A program made the position numbers and the translations under genes. Of a DNA stretch of 64,000 nt, positions 35,140 through 43,881 are shown one piece after another (positions within the stretch are counted from its first letter, which is position 1; each line of letters opens with the position of its first letter). The stretch spans positions 62,001 to 126,000 of the forward strand of contig NZ_PNFP01000006.1 in NCBI RefSeq assembly GCF_002940685.1, written 5' to 3'. Below the pieces are notes generated by a model, which worked only from the letters and a program-made list of their open reading frames with translations, made no database searches and was not told where the DNA came from. Source of the stretch: Ensifer adhaerens (GTDB taxonomy: Bacteria > Pseudomonadota > Alphaproteobacteria > Rhizobiales > Rhizobiaceae).

Positions 35140-36234
35140 TCACGCCTCGATCTGGACGTCGCCGAGCGGTCGCGAGCAGCAGGCGAGGATGTAGCCCTCG
35201 TCGATCTCGTCGTCGAGAATGCCGCCATTGTGGTTCATCTCCACCTCGCCGGCGACCTTCATCACCCGGCAGGTGCCGCAGATGCCGCCTTCGCAGGCGG
35301 CGCCGATCCGGACACCATTGGCGCGTGCTGCCTGGAGGATCGTCTGGCCGGGCTTGGCCTCGATCTCCTTGCCGCTCATGGTGAAGGCGATCTTGGCCGC
35401 CTGGACGTCGCCGTCGTCGCCGCCACCGGCGCGCACGGCGATCTCCTCCGCGGCGGGTGCCGCCGCCGGCTGGAAGCTCTCTTCATGATAGCGGCTCATG
35501 TCGAAACCGGCCGACGTCAGCATCTCGCGCACACCGCGCATGAACGGCTCCGGACCGCAGCAGAAGACGGTGCGCTCCATGTAGTCCGGGGCAAGCAGCG
35601 GCAGTTTGGCGCCGTCGATGCGGCCGCGCAGGCCGTGCCAGCCGTGGCGCGCCTCGTGCCCCTCGACGATGAAGCCGAGGTTCAGCCCGGACATCTGGGT
35701 GGCCAGAACCTCCAGCTCCGAGCGGAACAGCAGGTCTTCCGGTCGGCGCGCACAGGAGATGAAGGTCACATCGGTTTCCGGCACGCAGTCTGCCATCCAG
35801 CGCGTCATCGACATCATCGGCGTGACGCCGGAGCCCGCCGAGATGAACAGATACTTGTCGCCGGGATGGCGCACGAAACTGAAATCGCCGAGCGGACCGA
35901 AGGCGCGGAGCTTCATGCCTGGCTTCAGGTGCTCGAACATCCAGCGCGTGCCGATGCTGTCGACCTGTGCCTTCACCGTCACGGCGATCGAGAGCGGCCG
36001 CGATGGCGTCGATGAGAGCGTGTAGGTGCGCATCACCGGCTCGTCGGCGACCGGCAGTTCGAGGGTGACGAACTGGCCGGGCAGATAGCGGAACCAGGCC
36101 GGCTTTTCGGCCCGGAAGGTGAAGGTCATGACATCGGCGGTTTCGACCACCGCCGACGTGCATTCGAGCATCTGCTGCCGGTCGATCCAGACATGCAGCG
36201 CATCGAAGTGATGGAAGGAGGATGCCATCTGCAT
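35140..36234 (-). CDS. gbcB: Glycine betaine monooxygenase reductase-like subunit (FAD/NADH, 2Fe-2S)
   Basis: Electron-transfer partner of the Rieske oxygenase encoded just upstream. The 364-residue protein has an FAD domain (M-R-T-Y-T-L-S-S-T-P), an NAD domain (F-I-S-A-G-S-G-V-T-P-M-M, then F-C-C-G-P-E-P-F-M) and a C-terminal plant-type ferredoxin domain (C-E-G-G-I-C-G-T-C, with the distal C-C). This order, reductase then C-terminal ferredoxin, is that of GbcB, and of carnitine and stachydrine oxygenase reductases. The start at 36234 is 1 nt after the gbcA stop codon, so translation is coupled. Confidence 0.88.
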   Translation of the reverse strand: MQMASSFHHFDALHVWIDRQQMLECTSAVVETADVMTFTFRAEKPAWFRYLPGQFVTLELPVADEPVMRTYTLSSTPSRPLSIAVTVKAQVDSIGTRWMFEHLKPGMKLRAFGPLGDFSFVRHPGDKYLFISAGSGVTPMMSMTRWMADCVPETDVTFISCARRPEDLLFRSELEVLATQMSGLNLGFIVEGHEARHGWHGLRGRIDGAKLPLLAPDYMERTVFCCGPEPFMRGVREMLTSAGFDMSRYHEESFQPAAAPAAEEIAVRAGGGDDGDVQAAKIAFTMSGKEIEAKPGQTILQAARANGVRIGAACEGGICGTCRVMKVAGEVEMNHNGGILDDEIDEGYILACCSRPLGDVQIEA

Positions 36235-36235
36235 G

Positions 36236-37480
36236 TCAGGCGACCCGTGAAAGCGGAGTCGCATCGCCCTGCAGGCGTTGCTCCATGAATTTGCAATACC
36301 ACTCGACGAACTGCATCACGCCGCCTTCGTGCTCGGGCGAGTAGGGTCCGGGCTCATAGGCAGGCGAGCGGATTCCGAAGGCATTTTCCTCGACGATCTG
36401 GCGATCCTGATCGTTGGTCTCGGTCCAGACATGGGTCAGGTCCTCGAGGTTGTAATCGACGCCCTCGACCGCGTCCTTGTTGACCAGCCACTTCGTCGTC
36501 ACCTGGGTGAGTTCGGGGCCGAGCGGCAGCACGCGGAAGGTGATGGCGTGGTCGGCGAGCACATGGTTCCAGGTGGTGGGATAATGGAACATCAGGAGCG
36601 TGCCGATCTGCTTCTGGAGGACATCGGCCGATAGTGCCCGCTTCACCGCGCGCGCCCCCGACATGGTGTAGCTTTCGGCATTGTCGACGAGCGGCATGCG
36701 GGCGGCGCGGAACTGGCCGGTCGGCGACATCCTGAATTCGCTCGGCAGGCCCTCCGCCTCGCACTTCGCCCAGTGCTCGGCGATGACAGGATCGTCCTTG
36801 GCGCCCTGAACGCCGGTTGCCGTCGGCGCTTCCGGATAGGTGCGGCAGAGTTCCGGGTGATTGGCGGCGCAATGGTAGCACTCGCGGTTGTTTTCCCAGA
36901 CGAGCTTCCAGTTGCCCTTTTCGACGATCGTGCTTTCGAAGGCGACCTTGGTTTCGCCGAGGCGATGCGGCGCGAGATAGGGCGTGACCAGCTCACGGAA
37001 CGCGGCGAAGTCCGCGGGCTTGTCCGAAAGATTGATGAAGATGTAGCCGCCGACCGTCTCGCAGTGGATCGGCTTCAGGCTGTGGGCCGCCTTGTCGAAA
37101 TCCTCGCCCATCTGGCGGGCAAAGAGCAGCGAGCCGTCGAGTTCGTAGGTCCACTGGTGATAGGGACAGACGAGTTTTGCCGACGAGCCCTTTGCCTGCG
37201 TGCAGACGCGGGAGCCGCGGTGGCGGCAGGCGTTGTGCAGGGCGCGGATCGTGCCCTGGCGGTCACGGGTGATAACCACAGGATAGTCGCCGACCTGGAC
37301 GGTGAAGTAATTGCCGGCCCGCGGGATTTCGCAGTCATGGCCGATGAACAGCCAATCCCTGTACCAGATGTTTTCCAGATCCTGCCGATAGTAGTCGGGA
37401 TCGATGTAGAAGGCCCGATCGAGGCTGTAGCCGTCGCGCCGACCCTTCAGCTTTCGAAGCATATCGTTTCTGGTGTCCAT
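36236..37480 (-). CDS. gbcA: Rieske non-heme iron oxygenase, glycine betaine demethylase-like
   Basis: Oxygenase that, if it is GbcA, converts glycine betaine to dimethylglycine with release of formaldehyde. The 414-residue protein has the Rieske ligands C85-x-H87 and C105-x2-H108, and the mononuclear iron site E200-C-Y-H203-x4-H208 in N-N-R-E-C-Y-H-C-A-A-N-H, with the later N-D-Q-D-R-Q-I-V-E-E-N block supplying the aspartate. Length and the N-R-E-C-Y-H-C block fit GbcA better than carnitine CntA; stachydrine demethylase remains possible. It is preceded by a cobalamin riboswitch and an SD-masking hairpin. gbcB overlaps its end. Confidence 0.87.
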   Translation of the reverse strand: MDTRNDMLRKLKGRRDGYSLDRAFYIDPDYYRQDLENIWYRDWLFIGHDCEIPRAGNYFTVQVGDYPVVITRDRQGTIRALHNACRHRGSRVCTQAKGSSAKLVCPYHQWTYELDGSLLFARQMGEDFDKAAHSLKPIHCETVGGYIFINLSDKPADFAAFRELVTPYLAPHRLGETKVAFESTIVEKGNWKLVWENNRECYHCAANHPELCRTYPEAPTATGVQGAKDDPVIAEHWAKCEAEGLPSEFRMSPTGQFRAARMPLVDNAESYTMSGARAVKRALSADVLQKQIGTLLMFHYPTTWNHVLADHAITFRVLPLGPELTQVTTKWLVNKDAVEGVDYNLEDLTHVWTETNDQDRQIVEENAFGIRSPAYEPGPYSPEHEGGVMQFVEWYCKFMEQRLQGDATPLSRVA

Positions 37481-37481
37481 G

Positions 37482-37522
37482 TCCTGTCCTCATGCGCCAT
37501 GTTTCGGAGAGGCAGGACAGGA
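37482..37522 (-). promoter_or_regulatory. Shine-Dalgarno-sequestering hairpin before gbcA
   Basis: On the minus strand the ribosome-binding site GAGGACAGGAC abuts the gbcA ATG. Twenty-three nt upstream is TCCTGTCCT, the perfect 9-nt complement of AGGACAGGA. Pairing would hide the ribosome-binding site. This suits the expression platform of a translational riboswitch. Confidence 0.7.
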
Positions 37523-37591
37523 ACCCGCACGGGCGCACGCCCATGCGTTCTCGGCTCCGATCCGGCTGCCCGCCGCAACCCGTTACGGTTA

Positions 37592-37775
37592 TGTCCGTCA
37601 AGGCTGGTTTCCGGGCTCAGGAGCCGTCCGTTCGGACCAGCCCGGCGCCTTCCCGGACGAACCCGTCCAGTGGCCTTTGCCGAGGCTTTCGCTCCACCAC
37701 CGTTGCGGGGGCAGCGCCGGGATTTGACCGGCTTCCCAATTCTCCGTCCCCTCTTCGAAGACGGCACCTTGAGTA
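37592..37775 (-). promoter_or_regulatory. Cobalamin (AdoCbl) riboswitch upstream of gbcAB
   Basis: Read on the minus strand, the conserved blocks occur in order: AAGGTGCC at the 5' end, GGGAAGCCGGTC-AAATCCCGGC, GCTGCCCCCGCAACGGT, GGCCACTGG, GGGAAGGCGCCGG, and a B12-box-like GAGCCCGGAAACCAGCC. These match the P3-P6 core of the cobalamin riboswitch class, including the GCCACTG and CCGCAAC signatures. The element ends about 110 nt before the gbcA ATG, with no other gene between, so the regulated gene should be gbcA. Confidence 0.9.
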
Positions 37776-38103
37776 AGGATATGTAAGCTTGGAACCCCGC
37801 CCGAGAGCTGCCGGATAGCGACATCCGATTCCAGAATGACGACACGGATAATTCGGATGAGAACGACCAGGAATTTATGTTTTATGCATTATAAACAGAT
37901 GGATAGATTAATTATTGGGCACTTGCCGCCTTTTGCGCCCGGTCTGTCGCCGGCGCGTGAAGACTTCGCCCGTTTGCGACATCTGCCTCATGGGCAGGCC
38001 ATGATGTCCGCACCGGATCGAAATCTTTCGTTAACCATGAGGCGTTAGCTTTGCGCGGCGGACGACAGGTCCGGCAAGGCAGGCAGATGGCGCGCTGACG
38101 ATC
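37776..38103. other. Intergenic region with promoter of the riboswitch transcript and of the downstream plus-strand gene
   Basis: This stretch of 328 bp contains a marked AT-rich part at 37850-37915 (AATTTATGTTTTATGCATTA, then GATTAATTATTGGGC), likely promoter DNA for divergent transcripts. I see no gene, repeat or RNA motif in it. Confidence 0.5.
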
Positions 38104-38703
38104 ATGGCAAAGCTCAGATACTACGACGCGGCGGCCGAGAAGCCGCCGGCGACGCCGCCGAAGGCGGCAGTCCATACCGAATTCCTGCGCACCGGCCGGA
38201 TCAATCGCCGGCAATGGGTGCCGAGCGAACGCCGCTATCTCAGCTATGAAGAAGTGGCGGAACGAACGGCCAAGAAGCTCTCCACCGCCGGCGATACCAC
38301 GCACAAGAGGATCAACGGCTTTCACGCCTCGATCCAGTTTCCGAAGATGATCTTCCACCGCACGCTCGCCGGCCGGCCGCATCTCGGCTACTGTCACGTG
38401 ACGGCGGCGCGCACGCCGGTGGCTCCGTCCAAGGATATCACCTGGTCGTTCTACTTCGCCAATTTCTATTGCGACCTCGGCGACGAGACGCATTTCTTCG
38501 AGCGCATCCAGACCGGCTACTCCCGCATGTACTTTGCCGTCGCGATCGAGCCGAACAGCGACGGCGGACAGATGGTCATCAACCGCAACGTGAGCGACAA
38601 CGGGCTCCTCTTTCGCACCGAAGATCCCAAGGTTGCGCTGAAGAACGTCCTGATGCTCGGCGCCAAGGACAATGCGTTGCGTCGCATCATCCGCAGCCTC
38701 TGA
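38104..38703 (+). CDS. Conserved-looking hypothetical protein (possibly DUF6656 type)
   Basis: A 199-residue soluble protein without signal peptide or membrane segment. It has a basic N-terminal half (R-T-G-R-I-N-R-R-Q-W, then E-R-R-Y-L-S-Y-E-E-V-A-E-R) and an aromatic central part (W-S-F-Y-F-A-N-F-Y-C-D-L-G-D-E-T-H-F-F-E). I cannot assign a function; I have a weak recollection of a rhizobial family DUF6656 with similar sequence. It is transcribed away from the riboswitch-gbcAB unit and 77 bp before the Sua5/YrdC gene. Confidence 0.7.
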   Translation: MAKLRYYDAAAEKPPATPPKAAVHTEFLRTGRINRRQWVPSERRYLSYEEVAERTAKKLSTAGDTTHKRINGFHASIQFPKMIFHRTLAGRPHLGYCHVTAARTPVAPSKDITWSFYFANFYCDLGDETHFFERIQTGYSRMYFAVAIEPNSDGGQMVINRNVSDNGLLFRTEDPKVALKNVLMLGAKDNALRRIIRSL

Positions 38704-38780
38704 GCCGGATCCGGTTCCACAAAGAAAATCGTTCTGTTTTTCCGCCACGTCCGTTAAGGAAGCGTCGGAAAGGAAACGGC

Positions 38781-39755
38781 ATGGCTGAGATCATCGACAC
38801 GGAGAAGGAACCGGACCGCGCGATCGAGCGCGCTTGCGCCGTTCTCGCCGAAGGTGAGCCGGTCGCCATTCCGACCGAAACCGTCTATGGCCTTGCCGCC
38901 GACGCCACCAATCCCGATGCGATCAGCCGCATCTACGAGATGAAGGGGCGGCCGCGCTTCAATCCGCTGATCTCGCATGTCTCGGATATGGCAATGGCCG
39001 AAGCCCATGTGCGCTTCGACCCTCTGTCCCGCCGCCTGGCGGAAGCCTTCTGGCCGGGACCGCTGACGCTGATCCTGCCGCAACGGCCCGACAGCACCGT
39101 GCATGCGCTGGCGTCTGCCGGCCTCGACACGCTTGGCATCCGCATGCCCGACGGTTTCTCGCGCCGGGTGATCGCCCGCTTCGGCCGGCCGCTCGCCGCG
39201 CCGAGCGCCAATACCTCCGGCAAGATCAGCCCGACCAGCGCGGCTCATGTGGAGGCCGATCTCGGGGACAAGCTCAAGCTGATCCTCGATGCCGGCCCGG
39301 CGCAAATTGGGCTTGAATCGACGATCATCAAGGTCGATGGCGACGAGATCCGCCTGCTTCGCCCGGGCGGCCTCGATGCCGCCGCGATCGAACGCCTGCT
39401 CGATCGTCCGGTGATCCGGCTGGAGACCGCAGGGGCAACGATCGAGGCTCCGGGGATGCTCGCTTCACATTATGCGCCCGGCGCTGCCGTCCGGCTCGAT
39501 GCCGTGGACGTGCGCGCCGGCGAAGCCTTGATCCGCTTCGGCGGCGGCCGGATCGCCGGCGAGGAACAGGCTGTGGTCGTTCTCGACCTCAGTCCGAGCG
39601 GAAGTCTGCGCGAAGCGGCAGCCAACCTCTTCGACTACATGAAGCGGGCGGACGGCAGCGGGGCTCAGGCGATCGCCTTCGGTCCGATCCCTTCGGAAGG
39701 ATTGGGCGAAGCCATCGTCGACCGGCTGCAGCGGGCGGCGGCACCACGAGGGTAA
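38781..39755 (+). CDS. L-threonylcarbamoyladenylate synthase (Sua5/YrdC/YciO family)
   Basis: Forms threonylcarbamoyl-AMP from threonine, bicarbonate and ATP, the first step of t6A37 tRNA modification. At 324 residues it is the longer Sua5 form: the YrdC domain (about 10-205, with P-I-P-T-E-T-V-Y-G-L-A-A-D, K-G-R-P-R-F-N-P-L, W-P-G-P-L-T-L and A-P-S-A-N-T-S-G) and a C-terminal Sua5 domain joined by the S-H-Y-A-P linker motif. The start has GGAAAGGAAACGGC upstream. Confidence 0.92.
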   Translation: MAEIIDTEKEPDRAIERACAVLAEGEPVAIPTETVYGLAADATNPDAISRIYEMKGRPRFNPLISHVSDMAMAEAHVRFDPLSRRLAEAFWPGPLTLILPQRPDSTVHALASAGLDTLGIRMPDGFSRRVIARFGRPLAAPSANTSGKISPTSAAHVEADLGDKLKLILDAGPAQIGLESTIIKVDGDEIRLLRPGGLDAAAIERLLDRPVIRLETAGATIEAPGMLASHYAPGAAVRLDAVDVRAGEALIRFGGGRIAGEEQAVVVLDLSPSGSLREAAANLFDYMKRADGSGAQAIAFGPIPSEGLGEAIVDRLQRAAAPRG

Positions 39756-39899
39756 GACTGTGTGCGGCATCTTCTCCGCACCCAGGTCTCACCGACCGGC
39801 AGCAATTGCGATTATGATCGCAGCCGACACGAACCGAGGATCATGTCTTCCGATCGACCGATCCGAAAGCGCGCGCGAGCGCAATGTGAAGTGAGGCCC

Positions 39900-41333
39900 A
39901 TGACCACCCTTCCCTCTCCCGAACTCATCGCTTCCTTCGTCGAGATCGTCGGCAGCGCCAACGCGCTGACGGCCGAAACGGACACGGCGCGCTACCTCGT
40001 CGAATCCCGCGGCCTCTACCGTGGCACGACGCCGATGGTGCTGCGCCCCGGCTCGGTCGACGAGGTTTCGCGTATCATGAAGCTCGCAAGCGCCACCCGC
40101 ACGGCGATCGTTCCGCAGGGCGGCAACACCGGCCACGTCGCCGGGCAGATCCCGCGCGAAGGCAAGGCGGATATCGTGCTGTCGCTGGAGCGGCTCACCC
40201 GCATTCGCGACGTCGATCCGATCGGTAACGTTATCGTGGCCGACGCCGGCTGCATTCTCGCCGACGTCCAGAAGGCGGCGGACGAGCACAACAGGCTGTT
40301 CCCGCTGTCGCTCGGATCCGAGGGCTCGGCCCGGATCGGCGGCAATCTCTCCACCAATGCCGGCGGCACCGCCGTGCTTGCCTATGGCAACATGCGCCAG
40401 CTCTGCCTCGGGCTCGAAGTGGTGCTGCCGACCGGCGAGATCTGGGACGGGCTGCGCCGGCTGAAGAAGGACAATACCGGCTACGACCTGCGCGATCTCT
40501 TCATCGGTGCCGAGGGTACGCTCGGCGTCATCACCGGCGCGGTGCTGAAGCTGTTCCCCAGGCCGCTCGGGCATCAGGTTGCCTTTGCCGGCGTCGGCAG
40601 CGTCGAGCATGCGCTCGCGCTGTTCGAAAAGGCGTCCAGCCTCTGCGGGCCGGCGCTGACCGGCTTCGAACTGATGCCACGGCTCGGCGTCGAGTTCACC
40701 ACCAGACACATTCCCGGCGTTCGCGACCCGATGGAGACGATCCACCCCTGGTACGCGCTGATCGATATCTCGACGTCCGATAGCGCCGAGAGCGCTGAGC
40801 GGATGGTGCAGGATCTGCTGGAACAGGGATTTGCAGCCGGTCTCGTAGAAAATGCCGTGATCGCTGCCAACGAGACGCAGGCCAAGGCGCTGTGGCACAT
40901 GCGCGAGAGCATGTCGCCGGCGCAGAAGCCCGAGGGGGGGTCCATCAAGCACGATGTCTCCGTGCCCGTTTCCAGCATTCCGGCCTTCATGCAGGAGGCG
41001 GATGCCGCCGTCATGAAGGCGATCCCCGGCGCGCGCATCTGCTCGTTCGGCCACATGGGCGACGGCAACATCCACTACAACATCTCGCAGCCGGTAGGCG
41101 CCGACAAACAGGCGTTCCTTGACCGCTGGCGCGAAATCAACGCGATCGTCCACGGCATCGTCCTGCGCTACAACGGCTCGATCTCGGCCGAACACGGCAT
41201 CGGCCAGCTGAAGCGCGACGAGCTCGCCGAGGTACGGTCGCCGATCGAGATCGAGCTGATGCAACGGATCAAACACGCGTTCGATCCCGCAGGCATCATG
41301 AATCCGGACAAGGTTCTGCGCGCCGAAGGGTGA
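39900..41333 (+). CDS. FAD-linked 2-hydroxyacid dehydrogenase (D-lactate / D-2-hydroxyglutarate type)
   Basis: A 477-residue flavoprotein of the VAO/PCMH type that oxidises a D-2-hydroxyacid. The PCMH FAD-binding domain shows V-P-Q-G-G-N-T-G and G-G-N-L-S-T-N-A-G-G-T, and the C-terminal cap has the metal-binding F-G-H-M-G-D-G-N-I-H-Y-N and the ending S-A-E-H-G-I-G plus K-x4-D-P-x-G-I-M-N-P. This is the D2HGDH/DLD branch; the exact substrate (2-hydroxyglutarate, D-lactate or glycolate-like) is not decided. GAGG is 7 nt before the ATG. Confidence 0.9.
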   Translation: MTTLPSPELIASFVEIVGSANALTAETDTARYLVESRGLYRGTTPMVLRPGSVDEVSRIMKLASATRTAIVPQGGNTGHVAGQIPREGKADIVLSLERLTRIRDVDPIGNVIVADAGCILADVQKAADEHNRLFPLSLGSEGSARIGGNLSTNAGGTAVLAYGNMRQLCLGLEVVLPTGEIWDGLRRLKKDNTGYDLRDLFIGAEGTLGVITGAVLKLFPRPLGHQVAFAGVGSVEHALALFEKASSLCGPALTGFELMPRLGVEFTTRHIPGVRDPMETIHPWYALIDISTSDSAESAERMVQDLLEQGFAAGLVENAVIAANETQAKALWHMRESMSPAQKPEGGSIKHDVSVPVSSIPAFMQEADAAVMKAIPGARICSFGHMGDGNIHYNISQPVGADKQAFLDRWREINAIVHGIVLRYNGSISAEHGIGQLKRDELAEVRSPIEIELMQRIKHAFDPAGIMNPDKVLRAEG

Positions 41334-41406
41334 TGGCGGCCGGCCCTACGTGGCCGGCTACAGCCCCACCGGGACGCGATCGAGCTCAACCATCGGGTGG
41401 CCTCGA

Positions 41407-43881
41407 TCAGCGGCCGCCGGCGCGCAACTGCGAGAGCGACATCAGCGTCTCGGCGCTGACGCCGCCACCGCCGCCGCCGGTGAGGATAGCAAGACCGGCC
41501 GAGACATCCGTGTTGTTTTCGACGTCATAGAGCGCCGTGAAGCGCTGCAGGAGCTTTTCGAGCTTGCCGGGCTCCTGCAGTTCCTTGATGTTGACGGTGC
41601 GCTCGATATAGGCCGCCTGCGCTTCGATCTTGGCGTTCTGCAGGCCCTCGGGCATGCTGTAGGCCGTCTTGATGACCTCGGACAGGGCGCGGTCGGCCAG
41701 GATGTCGTAGGCCGTATTGATTTCCGGGGCCTTGCGCTTGAAGTAGAGCGCCAGGCGAACGCCACCGTTATCGGCGCCTTCCTTCTCCTCGAGCGACTGG
41801 TTGAGGAAGAGATCGACCGTGGTGATGAGACCGCGGCGGGTCTGGATCTGCCCTGCCTCGCCCCTGACGATCTTGCCGTCCTTGTCGAAATTGAAGGAAG
41901 CGACGATCTCGCGATACTTCAGCCCGTTCGGATCCTTGTTGATGAAGCTCTTCGGATCGTCGAGGTCCGACGTAAACATATCCCTGAGATAATCGGTCTT
42001 GACCGTCGCCGGGTCGATGCCCGAGCCGACAAGAACAAGGTCGACCAGCCGCCGGTTCTTGAGGAAGGCATCCAGCGTTTCGATCTTTGCGATCTCGGCG
42101 GTGTAATATTTGGCTTCGTCCTGGGCCTTTTCCTTGGCGACCTTCTTCTCCTCGTCCGTGCCGAAGCGGGACTTGGCAATGATATAATCCCTCGCCGTGC
42201 TCATGATGTCGGCGTCGCTCTGTGCGAGCTTCGGCGCGCCGAGCGTTCCGTCCGGATTGAAGTTGAATGCCTTCACGAGCTTGACGTAGCGCTCGTCGCG
42301 CAGCGTGTTGGCGTAGCTCTTGGGATCGTTGAGATCGCTGGTCAGGATGCGCTTCAGTTCGCGCGCGCTCAGGTCCTCGCCTTCGAGCCCGAAAGCGCTC
42401 AGCGTGAATTTCAGTACGCCCTTGTCGGCGAGCAGCTTGTCGACCGACTCCATCGAATTGACCAGGAGCTTGAATCTCCTGACCACGGCTTCGTCTTCGG
42501 CATCGCCCTTGTCGTTGTAGCGCACCATGTAGCTGTCGGACGTCTTCTTCAGCTGATCGGCGTCCTGGGCCGTCTTGCCCGGCTGCAGCGTGCCGTCAGG
42601 CCGGAAGTTGAAAGCCTTGTGCAGCTCCTTGAAGGCGGCATTGTACTCGCCGCCCTGTGTGTTGACGTAGCTGTTCGGGTCGTTGATGTCGCTGGTGAGG
42701 ATGTTTTCAATCGTCGACGGCATCGTCGTCGACGCCTTGAGACCGAAGGCCGTGACGATGTAATTGAACAGCCGGGTTTCGCTTGTCAGCTCGGCGATGG
42801 TGGTGATGCCGGCGATCTTCTGTTCGTAGTATTCCTTGTTGAGCAGCGCCCCGGCGCCCGTCAGGCGCGCGCCCCCCAACGGCGTCTCCCCGGGTTTCTT
42901 GAAGACGTAGATGTTGTTGAGTTCCGTCTTCTTTGCGTCGCTGATCGCCTTCCCGCCAGCCGGCACGCTGCCGTCGGGGTTGAAGTTGAAGAAATTCTTC
43001 ATGGCGATATAGGTGTCGAGATTGCGGATGCGTCCGTTCAGCGTGTTCAATTCCTGTCCGAGCGACGTCATCAGCGCCGGCGCCTGGTCGCGTGGCGGCA
43101 GCTTGGCATCGAGATCGGCGACGATCGCGTTCTGTTCGTCGATCTTCGCCTGAATCGCCGGCTTGTCGGCAGCGGGCGCCGCCGCCAGTTCGGCGGTCAG
43201 CTTGTCGATTGCCCCGAGAGTCTTGATCCGCGTGTCGAGATCCGTATACAGCTTGAGCGCTTCATCCCGTCTCGTCGCTGCGGCGAGCCTGGCGTTGCCC
43301 AGGTCCGCAGAACTGGTGGTCAGCCCGTCGCGAACTTCCGTGTAGTTGAATGTCTTCGGGTCCAGGTCGAAAACCGTAAACGCAAACGAGCGCAGCCTTT
43401 CGTTGCCGAGGAATTGATCGACATCGGTGACGAGGTCCATGGCCGCGCCAAAATAGGCCATCTCGCCCCGCATGACCGTGTCGAGACTGGCGATGCGCTC
43501 GTTGTAGAGACCGATCAGTGCATCCTGCTGTGCGTTGGTTTGAGCCATCGGCTTCGACGAACTGAAGCTGAAGGCCTGCGCGAAGTTGCGATAGCGTTCA
43601 TCGGTGAGACGGTTGGCAAAGCTGTTTTCGTCGGAAAGATCGCTTTCCAGGACCTTGCGCATGAAGGCCTTGGCATAGGTCATGTCCTCGAGGCCATGCG
43701 CCTTCATCGCGTAGGAGTAGAGACGATAGTCGCCCAGAAACTCCTCGACAGTTTTCACGTTGCCGATGTTCTCTTTATAATACTCGGCTTCACGCGCGAT
43801 CTGCGGCTGCTGGGCGACGCGGTTTAGGCTGCTCCTCATGTCCCGCGTGATGCGACTGTAGTCGAGATAGGTCGATACCAT
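41407..43881 (-). CDS. Large DUF1217 protein with five internal repeats
   Basis: An 824-residue soluble protein built from about five copies of a DUF1217-type module. Module starts are near residues 33 (E-Y-Y-K-E-N-I), 150, 345 (E-Y-Y-E-Q-K-I), 460 and 590 (K-Y-Y-T-A-E-I). Three show I/L-x2-I/L-L-T/F-S-D-x2-D-P, then N-S/K-x-Y/F-x-N, then a Y-x3-V/L-x-x-F-N-F end. Spacers are charged and sometimes coiled-coil-like. DUF1217 proteins in rhizobia are otherwise found in flagellar clusters, but no flagellar gene is nearby. No signal peptide; a flagellar or envelope secreted substrate is possible. Function unknown. Confidence 0.85.
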   Translation of the reverse strand: MVSTYLDYSRITRDMRSSLNRVAQQPQIAREAEYYKENIGNVKTVEEFLGDYRLYSYAMKAHGLEDMTYAKAFMRKVLESDLSDENSFANRLTDERYRNFAQAFSFSSSKPMAQTNAQQDALIGLYNERIASLDTVMRGEMAYFGAAMDLVTDVDQFLGNERLRSFAFTVFDLDPKTFNYTEVRDGLTTSSADLGNARLAAATRRDEALKLYTDLDTRIKTLGAIDKLTAELAAAPAADKPAIQAKIDEQNAIVADLDAKLPPRDQAPALMTSLGQELNTLNGRIRNLDTYIAMKNFFNFNPDGSVPAGGKAISDAKKTELNNIYVFKKPGETPLGGARLTGAGALLNKEYYEQKIAGITTIAELTSETRLFNYIVTAFGLKASTTMPSTIENILTSDINDPNSYVNTQGGEYNAAFKELHKAFNFRPDGTLQPGKTAQDADQLKKTSDSYMVRYNDKGDAEDEAVVRRFKLLVNSMESVDKLLADKGVLKFTLSAFGLEGEDLSARELKRILTSDLNDPKSYANTLRDERYVKLVKAFNFNPDGTLGAPKLAQSDADIMSTARDYIIAKSRFGTDEEKKVAKEKAQDEAKYYTAEIAKIETLDAFLKNRRLVDLVLVGSGIDPATVKTDYLRDMFTSDLDDPKSFINKDPNGLKYREIVASFNFDKDGKIVRGEAGQIQTRRGLITTVDLFLNQSLEEKEGADNGGVRLALYFKRKAPEINTAYDILADRALSEVIKTAYSMPEGLQNAKIEAQAAYIERTVNIKELQEPGKLEKLLQRFTALYDVENNTDVSAGLAILTGGGGGGVSAETLMSLSQLRAGGR

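Noticed and set aside
37335-37845. Short minus-strand frames covering the riboswitch and the gbcA start
   Set aside because: They overlap the structured riboswitch RNA and the gbcA frame and have no ribosome-binding site or similarity.
41350-43827. An 825-codon open frame on the plus strand opposite the DUF1217 gene
   Set aside because: It mirrors the DUF1217 gene almost exactly; high third-position GC keeps antisense frames open. It has no recognisable domain and the minus-strand protein has clear internal repeats.
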